The notes below the pieces were generated by a model that saw nothing but the letters and a program-made list of their open reading frames with translations, did no database searches and was not told where the DNA came from. From contig CAYWMD010000015.1 in assembly GCA_964458575.1 (NCBI GenBank), forward strand, positions 43,472-107,471: 64,000 bases of DNA. The letters run 5' to 3'. Positions 18,275 through 25,483 of this stretch are shown here, piece after piece. Source of the stretch: CAYWMD01 sp964458575. GTDB taxonomy: Bacteria; Verrucomicrobiota; Verrucomicrobiia; Limisphaerales; JADLHS01. Each line of letters starts with the position of its first letter. Positions within the stretch are counted from its first letter, which is position 1. Both the position numbers and the translations under genes were made by a program.

Positions 18275-18414
18275 CCCTCACCCCTGCCCTCTCCCATCCG
18301 ATGGGAGAGGGGGAATTATCGTCAGTCTGTTGGCGAAGCGTGAGGCGTTGGATCCAGGGAGAGCGCACTTTGCTGTTCCCTCTCCCATCGGATGGGAGAG
18401 GGTCAGGGTGAGGG
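18275..18414. repeat. palindromic repeat family A, full copy (inverted arms)
   Basis: A 140-bp element with 37-bp terminal inverted repeats (18275-18311 and 18378-18414) that agree at about 34 of 37 positions. Each arm itself holds the palindrome CTCTCCCATCCGATGGGAGAG or its near copy. It fills almost the whole sdhB-sdhA gap. A homologous full copy lies at 27079-27240 in the other orientation and a single arm at 20849-20901. It carries no gene and looks like a MITE or REP-type non-autonomous element. Confidence 0.88.
18278..18282 (-). promoter_or_regulatory. ribosome-binding site of sdhA supplied by the repeat end
   Basis: On the minus strand GGTGA (followed by GGG) lies 8 bases before the sdhA ATG and matches the GGTGA part of the Shine-Dalgarno consensus. 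These bases belong to the terminal arm of the family A repeat, so the element end appears to provide the translation signal. No better site is present. Confidence 0.55.
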
Positions 18415-18438
18415 TTTTCTGGATTTGAATTTCCACAG

Positions 18439-19179
18439 CTAAGAACCAAACAGTTTTGAAATTACTTTCCTGAACGGCTCAAACACCGCCAGCCGTTTCA
18501 ACCGTTCAATCGAATGTGTCGGCGAAATGCCGCGCGGGCAGACATCGCGGCAATTGCCCAGCGTGTGACATCGGAATGCGCCGGCTTCACCGGTAACGAG
18601 GTTCAGCCGTTCGCTCCGCGATTTGTCGCGCGGGTCCACAATCAGATTGAGCGCCCGATGCAACGCCATTGGCCCGACGTAACGCGGATGCAACGTGACC
18701 AGCGTGCAAGCTGAGAAACATGCGCCGCAATCAATGCACTGCGGCTGATGATTCAACACCTTCCACTCCCGGCTCGCGTGCGGGATGCGATAAAACTCCG
18801 TCAGATCAAGGTCATCGCGCGGTGTGAACTGCGGAAGTGTGCGCTGATACGCGGCGAAGAACTGCTTCATGTCCACCGCCAGATCGCGCTTCACCGGCAG
18901 GTTACGGAGTGGTTCGACGCGTAAGCTGTGGCCTATGGTTCTGACCAGCGTGCTGCAAGCAAGTTGCTCGCGACCGTTGACAACCATCGCACACGAGCCG
19001 CACATGCCAACGCGACAGGAGAACCGGAACCCAAGGTCGGGACACGGACCGCGCTGCAAGGCGAACAACGCATCGAGCACGCTGGCCTTTTCGCTCAACT
19101 CGACCTCGTGCGTCTCGAAGTGCGGCGGCTGGCCGGATTCCGGCGCGCGCCGCTGCACGCTGACCGTGGCTTTTGGCAT
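18439..19179 (-). CDS. sdhB: succinate dehydrogenase / fumarate reductase iron-sulfur subunit
   Basis: The 246-residue electron-transfer subunit has a plant-type [2Fe-2S] ferredoxin domain with Cys55, Cys60, Cys63 and Cys75. The C-terminal dicluster domain carries C-I-D-C-G-A-C-F-S-A-C (about 144-154) and C-H-T-L-G-N-C-R-D-V-C-P (about 203-214) for the [4Fe-4S] and [3Fe-4S] centres. It passes electrons from the SdhA flavin to the membrane anchor. It is transcribed with sdhA, from which it is separated by a palindromic element, and divergently from the fumarase genes. Length and motifs are those of the normal family. Confidence 0.94.
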   Translation of the reverse strand: MPKATVSVQRRAPESGQPPHFETHEVELSEKASVLDALFALQRGPCPDLGFRFSCRVGMCGSCAMVVNGREQLACSTLVRTIGHSLRVEPLRNLPVKRDLAVDMKQFFAAYQRTLPQFTPRDDLDLTEFYRIPHASREWKVLNHQPQCIDCGACFSACTLVTLHPRYVGPMALHRALNLIVDPRDKSRSERLNLVTGEAGAFRCHTLGNCRDVCPRGISPTHSIERLKRLAVFEPFRKVISKLFGS

Positions 19180-19222
19180 TGGGCGAATCCTAGAGGTGCG
19201 AGGGAAAGTTGCAACGGTTTTG

Positions 19223-19280
19223 GTTGGAGTTCACGCTTTAGCGTGTCGGGATGGAGGCAGGCTAAAGCCTGAACTCCAAC
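19223..19280. repeat. palindromic repeat family B
   Basis: A 58-bp inverted repeat with 20-bp arms, GTTGGAGTTCACGCTTTAGC (19223-19242) and its reverse complement at 19261-19280, with a single mismatch. Each arm contains a shorter palindrome around GCTTTAGC. It lies in the gap between the divergent sdhB and fumarase alpha genes, where promoters for both should also be. Only one copy is in this window; from memory, such 'GTTGGAGTTCAGGCTTTAGC' sequences are common dispersed elements in related genomes. Confidence 0.85.
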
Positions 19281-19334
19281 AAAAAACTTGTGGACGGCCC
19301 TCGCCCGCCGTGTAACGTCATTTGCCCCGAGCGT

Positions 19335-20222
19335 ATGGAATTGCCGCCGACATTTTACGAACTGGTCGAGAACACCTGCCGCGACCTTTACATCCAGTCG
19401 CTCAAGGAAATCCCACCCGACGTGGTCGCGGCGATCAAGTGCGCCGCCGAGCGCGCGACCAAAGAGGTTGAACGCCGCATCTTCTCGCATTACCTGAAAT
19501 CCATCGCGCTCGGCCAAGAACAAAACATGATGGTCTGCCAGGACACGGGCATTCCCATTTACTGGGTGGACATCGGTGGCAAGCTGCGGCTCGACGGCGC
19601 GAAACTTGAAGCCGCGATCATTCGCGGCACGGAGCGGGCGACGCGCGAGCATCCGCTGCGTTCCAGCATCGTCGCGCCGCTCACACGCGAGAACCGCCAG
19701 ACCAGCACCGGCGAGCGTATCCCGATCATTCACTACCATTTCGTGCCCGACTCGGACGTGCTGGACATTTTGTTCATGCCGAAAGGGTCAGGCTCGGAAA
19801 ACATGTCGTTCATGAAAATGCTCGTGCCGGCGGACGGCGTGAACGGCATCAAGCGGTTCGTGCTGGAGCAGGTCGTGGGTGCGGGCGCGAAGCCGTGTCC
19901 GCCGACGATTGTGGGCGTGGGCATTGGCGGCTCGTCGGATTTGTGCATGACGCTCGCCAAGAAGGCGACGACGCGTCCGCTCGGCACGCCGAATCCCGAC
20001 CCGCAACTCGCCGCGTTGGAAACGGAATTGCTCGACGCCATCAACCAAACCGGCATCGGCCCGCAAGGTCTGGGCGGCGACACGACGGCGCTGGGAGTGC
20101 ACATCGAATCGGCGTGGACGCACATCACGTGCAATCCAGTGGCGGTGAATCTGCAATGCTGGCGCGCGGAGCGGCGGCGGGCGAAGATCTCGGCCGAGGG
20201 GAAGGTGGAGGTGGGATTCTAG
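19335..20222 (+). CDS. class I fumarate hydratase, alpha (N-terminal type) subunit
   Basis: The 295-residue subunit belongs to the iron-sulfur-dependent class I fumarase/tartrate dehydratase family. It forms the [4Fe-4S]-containing half that hydrates fumarate to malate. Visible signs are M-M-V-C-Q-D-T-G-I-P-I near 65-74 with Cys68 a likely cluster ligand, G-V-G-I-G-G-S-S-D near 195 and G-D-T-T-A-L-G-V near 250. A C-terminal N-L-Q-C-W-R probably gives another ligand. The partner subunit follows after one base, so the two are translationally coupled. ATG 19335 is chosen because the helix M-E-L-P-P-T-F-Y-E-L starts there. The alternative substrate, tartrate, cannot be excluded, but the sdh neighbours favour fumarate. 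Confidence 0.9.
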   Translation: MELPPTFYELVENTCRDLYIQSLKEIPPDVVAAIKCAAERATKEVERRIFSHYLKSIALGQEQNMMVCQDTGIPIYWVDIGGKLRLDGAKLEAAIIRGTERATREHPLRSSIVAPLTRENRQTSTGERIPIIHYHFVPDSDVLDILFMPKGSGSENMSFMKMLVPADGVNGIKRFVLEQVVGAGAKPCPPTIVGVGIGGSSDLCMTLAKKATTRPLGTPNPDPQLAALETELLDAINQTGIGPQGLGGDTTALGVHIESAWTHITCNPVAVNLQCWRAERRRAKISAEGKVEVGF

Positions 20223-20223
20223 T

Positions 20224-20817
20224 ATGCCCGAATTCCATTTCAAAACTCCGCTGACTGAAGCCGACGTGCATAAAGTTTCCGTCGGCGATTCGGTTTATCT
20301 CGACGGCATCGTCTTCGGCGTGCGGGACGCTAATTTGATCCGCGTCTTTGACAAGAAAGTCCCGCCGCCGGTGAACTGGCAGGGCGCGGCATTGTTGCAC
20401 ACGGCGCCGAACGTGAAAAAAATCGGTCGTGGCCAATACGAGGCGCTGTGCGTGGGCACGACCACGAGCATGAGGGTGGACCGGTTCACCGAGGCGTTGC
20501 TGCGCGATCACGGCGTGCGAGCGATTCTCGGCAAGGGCGGGTTGTCCCCTCGGAGCGCGGAGTTGATGCGGCAATACGGCGCGTGCTACCTGAGCGTGAC
20601 CGGCGGCGCGGCGGCGATGCAGACGTTGCAGATGGAGGAAATCGAGGCGGTGTATTGGGAGGACCTGATGCCGGAAAGCATCTTTCAATTTCGCGTGAAG
20701 GATTTCGGGCCGTGGACGGTGGGCATTGACGCGAAGGGCCGCAACCTTCAGGACGAAGTGCAATCTGCGGCCCGAGCGAAAATGGCCCAACTGCTGGAGA
20801 AGATGGGTGTGACTTGA
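20224..20817 (+). CDS. class I fumarate hydratase, beta (C-terminal type) subunit
   Basis: The 197-residue partner of the preceding gene corresponds to the C-terminal domain of one-chain class I fumarases. It shows the family features G-D-x-V-Y-L-D-G-I-V-F (about 21-31), T-T-T-S-M-R near 80, G-K-G-G-L near 103 and the substrate-site segment C-Y-L-S-V-T-G-G-A-A-A near 120. The gene starts one base after the alpha stop (TAGTATG), so the heterodimer should be made in equal amounts. It ends just before a short repeat-rich stretch that precedes the sdh anchor gene. Confidence 0.91.
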   Translation: MPEFHFKTPLTEADVHKVSVGDSVYLDGIVFGVRDANLIRVFDKKVPPPVNWQGAALLHTAPNVKKIGRGQYEALCVGTTTSMRVDRFTEALLRDHGVRAILGKGGLSPRSAELMRQYGACYLSVTGGAAAMQTLQMEEIEAVYWEDLMPESIFQFRVKDFGPWTVGIDAKGRNLQDEVQSAARAKMAQLLEKMGVT

Positions 20818-20848
20818 ACCACGAATGAACATGAATCCACACGAATCG

Positions 20849-20901
20849 CCCTCACTCCGACCCTCTCCCATCCGATGGGAGAGGGGGAATCATCGTCAGT
20901 C
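20849..20901. repeat. palindromic repeat family A, solo arm
   Basis: A single 53-bp arm that matches the outer arm of the copy at 18275-18414 and continues for about 16 bases past it, ending in ATCGTCAGTC. It holds the CCCTCTCCCATCCGATGGG hairpin. The second arm is absent. It lies between the fumarase beta gene and the sdh anchor gene. Just upstream (20819-20848) is a short run related to CACGAATGAACA that also occurs near 34560. Confidence 0.8.
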
Positions 20902-20964
20902 AAGTGACACGTCGGATGCGCTTTGGGGTTCGTGGCCATTTGGGTGCAGTCGTCGTTAGCGTTT

Positions 20965-21315
20965 ATGGAAAAACGTTTTCAAAGTTATCGCGGAACGTGG
21001 GCGTGGCTGGCGCAACGCATCAGCGCCGTCTGCCTGTTCGTGCTCATTCCGATCAAGATTTACAGCGGCTGGGCGCGAAAGATTGATCTCCCCTTCCCGG
21101 AAACCTTCGGCACGCCCGCGAAGGTGCATACGAACTCCGCCATAGACATTGCCCTCTTGTTCTTTTTTCTGATTCATGCGTTCTACGGCCTGCGGGTCAT
21201 TCTCATTGATGTCGGCATCATCAAGGAGGACCGCTGGTTCTGGAGAACCCTCGTGCTGGCGCTGGCCATTTTCGGGTTCATGGTCTGGTGGGTGTATTTC
21301 CACCTGGCCGAATGA
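20965..21315 (+). CDS. succinate dehydrogenase membrane anchor subunit
   Basis: The 116-residue protein has three hydrophobic helices (about 13-32, 48-70 and 86-108). It shows the anchor pattern of short SdhC/SdhD proteins: W-L-A-Q-R-I-S-A at the start of helix 1 and I-H-A-F-Y-G-L-R in helix 2, whose His could ligate haem. It would carry electrons to quinone for SdhAB. ATG 20965 (M-E-K-R-F-Q-S-Y-R) matches anchor N-termini; the upstream in-frame codons translate repeat-flanking sequence. Only one anchor gene is present here, on the opposite strand from sdhAB and behind the fumarase genes. Whether it is SdhC-like or SdhD-like was not decided. Confidence 0.82.
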   Translation: MEKRFQSYRGTWAWLAQRISAVCLFVLIPIKIYSGWARKIDLPFPETFGTPAKVHTNSAIDIALLFFFLIHAFYGLRVILIDVGIIKEDRWFWRTLVLALAIFGFMVWWVYFHLAE

Positions 21316-21317
21316 CC

Positions 21318-21422
21318 GGCGCGCGGCCGTCCCGGCCGCAGCGGCTCCGACGCGCGATGGCGGTCGAACTTTCCGCATGGTCTGTGACCAAGGACGTGCT
21401 GCGGCCGGGACGGCCACGCGCC
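21318..21422. repeat. palindromic repeat family C
   Basis: A 105-bp element with 25-bp inverted ends (21318-21342 and 21398-21422) built on GGCCGTCCCGGCCGCAGC, with one mismatch between arms. It exactly fills the 108-bp gap between the convergent sdh anchor and dctA genes. The long GC-rich stem could act as a bidirectional transcription stop, though it lacks a T run. Confidence 0.87.
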
Positions 21423-21423
21423 A

Positions 21424-22764
21424 TCATTCGTCCCGCTCGCGCAACTCTTCAGCGGCGGCGGCCGCGAGTCGCTCCGGCGAGTGGACCAGCATCGGTCCGG
21501 CGGCAGCCTGTGGTCCGGCTTCCAACGCTTGCTTCGCCTTAGCCGCGTCGAACTCGCCCTCCCATTTGGAAACTAGGATCGTCGCGACACCGTTGCCGAT
21601 GAGGTTCGTGATTGCGCGCGCCTCGGCCATCAGCCGATCCACACCGAGGATCAACACCATGCCTTCAACCGGAATCGTGTGCAGCGATACGAGCGTTGCC
21701 GCCAGCACAATAAAGGCGCTGCCCACCACACCGGCCGCGCCCTTCGAGGTGATCAGGCAGACGAGAATGATGGTCATTTCCTGCCAGAACGTAAGGTGCG
21801 TGTTCGTCGCCTGTGCAATGAAGATGGCGGCCATCGTCAGATAAATGCAGGAGCCATCCATGTTGAACGAATAACCCGCCGGCAGCACCAGCCGCACGAC
21901 CGGTTGCGAACAACCCAGTTGTTCGAGCCGCACCATCATGCGCGGGAGGACGGATTCGGATGACGCCGTGCCCAGCACGATCAGGAGTTCCTCCCGGATG
22001 AACTTCAGATAGCGCCACAGGTTCACCCCGTTGATCGCCAGCAAGGTACCAAGGAACGCGACCACAAACACGAAGCACGTGATGTAAACGCAGAGCATCA
22101 ATTTCAATTGCGACGTGAGCGCTTCGATGCCGAGACTCGCCGTCGTATAAGCGATCGCGCCAAATGCCGCGATGGGCGCGAGCTTCACGATGAACGCGAT
22201 GATTTTCATCAACGCTTCGGCAAGCTGTTCCAATACGTGGACCAAAGGTCGGGCGCGTTCGCCCATGGCCGACAGGGCAAAGCCAAACAGCACCGAGAAG
22301 AACAAGACTTGGATGATGTCACCGCGCGCGAAAGCGTCCACCACGCTACTGGGGATCACGCTGAGGAAAAAATCCACCAAGCCGTGGCCGTGCGCCTGGG
22401 TGACGTAATGCTGAATGGCCTTGGTGTCGAGTTGCGCTGGATCGGCATCCACACCCACGCCGGGTTTGATCCATTTCACGACCACCCAACCGATGACGAG
22501 CGCCAGGGTCGTGGCAATTTCAAAGTAGATCAGCGCCTTGAGCCCGACACGCCCGACGCGTTTGAAGCTCTGCATCCCCGCGATGCCGATGACGACCGTC
22601 GTGAAGATGATCGGGGTGACGACCATGCGGATGAGTTTGATGAAGCCGTCGCCCAACGGTTTAAGGTGAATGCCAATGTGAGGCACGAAATAGCCGAGCA
22701 ACGTTCCCAGCACGATGGCCAGCAACACCCACGTGTAGAGATGGCGGAATAGGCTTTTGCGCAT
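21424..22764 (-). CDS. dctA: C4-dicarboxylate transport protein (DAACS family)
   Basis: The 446-residue cation-coupled symporter of the DctA/GltP family imports succinate, fumarate or malate. The signature region is strongly DctA-like: S-S-E-S-V-L-P-R-M near 267, G-Y-S-F-N-M-D-G near 295, S-K-G-A-A-G-V near 341 and M-A-E-A-R-A near 380, with eight membrane segments and two hairpin loops. ATG 22764 (M-R-K-S-L-F-R-H-L) fits family starts; an upstream in-frame stretch is not conserved. Its place beside sdh and fumarase genes supports C4-dicarboxylates over glutamate. The C-terminal 40 residues are Ala/Glu-rich and longer than in E. coli DctA. Divergent from the sulfatase gene. Confidence 0.9.
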   Translation of the reverse strand: MRKSLFRHLYTWVLLAIVLGTLLGYFVPHIGIHLKPLGDGFIKLIRMVVTPIIFTTVVIGIAGMQSFKRVGRVGLKALIYFEIATTLALVIGWVVVKWIKPGVGVDADPAQLDTKAIQHYVTQAHGHGLVDFFLSVIPSSVVDAFARGDIIQVLFFSVLFGFALSAMGERARPLVHVLEQLAEALMKIIAFIVKLAPIAAFGAIAYTTASLGIEALTSQLKLMLCVYITCFVFVVAFLGTLLAINGVNLWRYLKFIREELLIVLGTASSESVLPRMMVRLEQLGCSQPVVRLVLPAGYSFNMDGSCIYLTMAAIFIAQATNTHLTFWQEMTIILVCLITSKGAAGVVGSAFIVLAATLVSLHTIPVEGMVLILGVDRLMAEARAITNLIGNGVATILVSKWEGEFDAAKAKQALEAGPQAAAGPMLVHSPERLAAAAAEELRERDE

Positions 22765-22895
22765 GTCGTTATAGCGGGCTCGCGGGTTTATAGCCGAATG
22801 GCCGGCCCGCACCAAGCAAAACGATTGTTGCTTTTGCGCAACCGCGGACCCGCTTGTGAAACGACCCGGCCCGGGGTAGTTTGGCCGCACAATTC

Positions 22896-25295
22896 ATGAT
22901 CGAGTTGCGCTTCGCCGTGCCGATCGCGTTGTTGCTACTGCCTCCAGTCGCCTTCGCGGCTAGTTACGTTTCCACCTGTGCGCCCGAAGACCACGCGCTA
23001 ACGGAAGGCCCGCCGGTGGGGGCGACGCAGGGCGTCACCACCATTCGCATCGGGGCCAACAGCGGTGGCCGGAATGCGGTCGTGCTGTTCCTGCTTCCGG
23101 TGCTCGGCGCAGGGGAGCAGGTGGTTGCGGGTAAATTGGAATTTGACGTTGCCGGCCACTCTGGCACGCCCACGTTCAACGGCGATCTGTGGGGCATCGG
23201 TTTCCAGTCCAGCACATCGCCGATCCTGGAATACTTCGAAGCCGACACGGGCGACCCGGGGAACACGAAACTCCAGGACAACATTTTGATTCCGTCCACA
23301 CCCAACGGCTTGGTGACGTCCACCAACGGCGCGGTGATGGGCGCGTATCTTCAGGGTTTCTACGCCGCCAATCCGGGTTACGTGGGCGGCACCTACGCTG
23401 TCTTGCGGTTGAACCCCGACGCCAACGCCGGCACCGGCAGCCTCGGTTGGAGCATCTCTGCCTATGAGAATGGCAAGCCCGCGGTGCTCACCATCACCAC
23501 GTCCGGCGGGCCAAACAACTTGCCGCCGGAAATCACCGACGAACCGGACAGCCAGGCGGTCACGGTCGGCGGCAACGCCATGTTCGCCATCTCCGCCACG
23601 GGTTCCGGCACGTTGGGTTACCGGTGGCATTTCCAGAACACGCCGTTGTCCGACAACGGACGAATCAGTGGCGCGACGACGCCGACACTGAATATCAATT
23701 CCGTCGTCACCAACGATGCCGGGGGTTATTCGGTGATCGTCACGAACAACTTCGGCCGTGCCACCAGCGATGTCGCCACTCTGACCGTTTCACTCAACAG
23801 CGCCGGCGTCACCAACACCACCAACTTCATCGTCATCGTCACGGATGACCAGCGCTGGGATTCGCTGGGGGTCGTGCAACGCGAGATGGGTCCGGCAGCG
23901 AGGTTTCCCTGGTTTACAAACGGCACGCCCAACCTGGACCGGCTTGCGGCCGGCGGAGTCCGCTTTCGGAACGCGTTCGTGACCCTGTCACTGTGTTCAC
24001 CGAGCCGCGCGGCCATTTTGACCGGCCGCTACAATCATTTCAATGGCGTCATTGACAACTCGACTGCGTTCCCGGCGAACTCCGTCACGTGGGCATCTCA
24101 ATTGCGCGCAGCGGGCTACATCACCGGCATGGTCGGCAAGTGGCACATGGGCACGCAATCGGCGCGGCCCGGCTTCGATTACTACGCCAGCTATCTTGGT
24201 CAGGGCGCGTATGAGGATGCCACGTTCTATGTGAATGGGACTGCCACGCCGAGCACGGGCTGGGTGGACGACGTCGCGTCAGATTACGCGATCAATTTCA
24301 TCAACACGTATTGCTCGAACTCGTTCGGACTGTTCCTCGGCTACAAAACCACGCACACGCCGCACACGCCACCGGCCTGGGCCGCGACTCTTTACAGCGG
24401 CAATTCCGCGCAACCCACCCCGAACATCGGCCTCCACGCCGTCTATCGGACGAATGTGTTCACGCCGGGCGATACCAAGGTCTTGAATTATCATCGCTGC
24501 GTGACAGCCATGGACGCGGGCGTTGGCCGGATTTTGGATCGGCTCGATGAACTCGGACTGGCCACCAACACGATGGTAATCTTTCTCGGCGACAACGGGT
24601 TTTATCTCGGCGAACACGGTCTGGACGACAAGCGGACGCTTTACGAGGAAAGCCTGCGCGTGCCGATGCTGGTGCGCTATCCGCGCGTCATTCCCCAGGC
24701 CGCGGCGCGCGACGAATTGGTCGCGAACATTGACATCGCGCCGACGATACTCGACTTCGCGGGACTGCCCGCGCCCACGGGGATGCAGGGTCGAAGCTGG
24801 CGGCCCTTGCTGGAAGGCGGCAGCGGAACAGATTGGCGGCAAGCCTTTCTGGCGGAATACATTCTCGAACCGGGCTACGAGCAGATTCCGACGACGGTCA
24901 CGCTGCGCACAACGGGGGCAAAGTTCACCCTCTGGCCCGGCCATCCGGAATGGTCGGAGATGTTTGATCTGAGCAGCGATCGGTATGAAGTCACCAATTT
25001 GTTCTTCGTGTCGGCGCATCAGGCGATGCGGGATGCCCTGCGCGGGGAGTTTGACCGGCAAATGCGCGAAACCGGACTGGCCGCGGAATTGACCCGGTTG
25101 AAGTTCAGCAATGGCGTTTACAGTTTGACCGTCACTGGCGGCATGGGGCCGCGATACGAACTTCAACGCAGCACGAATCTGCAATCATGGACGCCCCTGG
25201 GCGAAGTCAAGCTGAACAGCTCTCAGGCCGGCTTCACCGATCCGAGCGCCGGCCCGGGCAGAAGTTTCTATCGCGTCCGCTGGATTGACGATTAG
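22896..25295 (+). CDS. secreted formylglycine sulfatase with N-terminal beta and Ig-like domains
   Basis: The 799-residue exported protein has a signal peptide (M-I-E-L-R-F-A-V-P-I ... A-F-A-A). A beta-rich N-domain (about 20-205) is followed by an Ig-like domain (about 212-300, with G-Y-R-W-H and A-G-G-Y-S-V). The type I sulfatase domain (about 310-690) has T-D-D-Q-R-W metal-binding start and the formylglycine signature C-S-P-S-R-A-A-I-L-T-G-R with Cys367 as the modified residue. It also has G-K-W-H-M-G, G-D-N-G-F near 565 and L-D-D-K-R. The last 70 residues carry the STNL..W ... F-Y-R-V-R module. Sulfated polysaccharide is the likely substrate; the choice is not visible. A maturing enzyme (FGE or anSME) is not in this window. 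ATG 22896 starts the signal peptide. Confidence 0.88.
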   Translation: MIELRFAVPIALLLLPPVAFAASYVSTCAPEDHALTEGPPVGATQGVTTIRIGANSGGRNAVVLFLLPVLGAGEQVVAGKLEFDVAGHSGTPTFNGDLWGIGFQSSTSPILEYFEADTGDPGNTKLQDNILIPSTPNGLVTSTNGAVMGAYLQGFYAANPGYVGGTYAVLRLNPDANAGTGSLGWSISAYENGKPAVLTITTSGGPNNLPPEITDEPDSQAVTVGGNAMFAISATGSGTLGYRWHFQNTPLSDNGRISGATTPTLNINSVVTNDAGGYSVIVTNNFGRATSDVATLTVSLNSAGVTNTTNFIVIVTDDQRWDSLGVVQREMGPAARFPWFTNGTPNLDRLAAGGVRFRNAFVTLSLCSPSRAAILTGRYNHFNGVIDNSTAFPANSVTWASQLRAAGYITGMVGKWHMGTQSARPGFDYYASYLGQGAYEDATFYVNGTATPSTGWVDDVASDYAINFINTYCSNSFGLFLGYKTTHTPHTPPAWAATLYSGNSAQPTPNIGLHAVYRTNVFTPGDTKVLNYHRCVTAMDAGVGRILDRLDELGLATNTMVIFLGDNGFYLGEHGLDDKRTLYEESLRVPMLVRYPRVIPQAAARDELVANIDIAPTILDFAGLPAPTGMQGRSWRPLLEGGSGTDWRQAFLAEYILEPGYEQIPTTVTLRTTGAKFTLWPGHPEWSEMFDLSSDRYEVTNLFFVSAHQAMRDALRGEFDRQMRETGLAAELTRLKFSNGVYSLTVTGGMGPRYELQRSTNLQSWTPLGEVKLNSSQAGFTDPSAGPGRSFYRVRWIDD

Positions 25296-25483
25296 GTTGG
25301 GCACAATTCGACACCGGCAGCACCGCTGGTGTCTGGTCGTGGAGCCCGCGTTGGCCGCAGTTCGCAACCCAAGGCATTTCAGACCGCGGCCGATTGACTT
25401 TCGTTGCCTGCGCCGATTGAATCAGCCGGAGGGGATGCTTGCATTTTTAAGCACGCAGCCGCAGTCTGCGATGGAGCATTCAA

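Noticed and set aside
18270..18449. N-terminal extension of sdhA reading through the repeat
   Set aside because: The extension is the translation of the family A repeat and is unlike any flavoprotein N-terminus.
19288..19316. Possible promoter TTGTGG / TGTAAC with 17-bp spacer before the fumarase genes
   Set aside because: Only about half of the consensus bases match; not strong enough to annotate although the position fits.
20819..20848. CACGAATGAACA-type sequence, also near 34560-34585
   Set aside because: The two matches are short and partial; I could not show that they belong to one element, so it is not listed as a feature.
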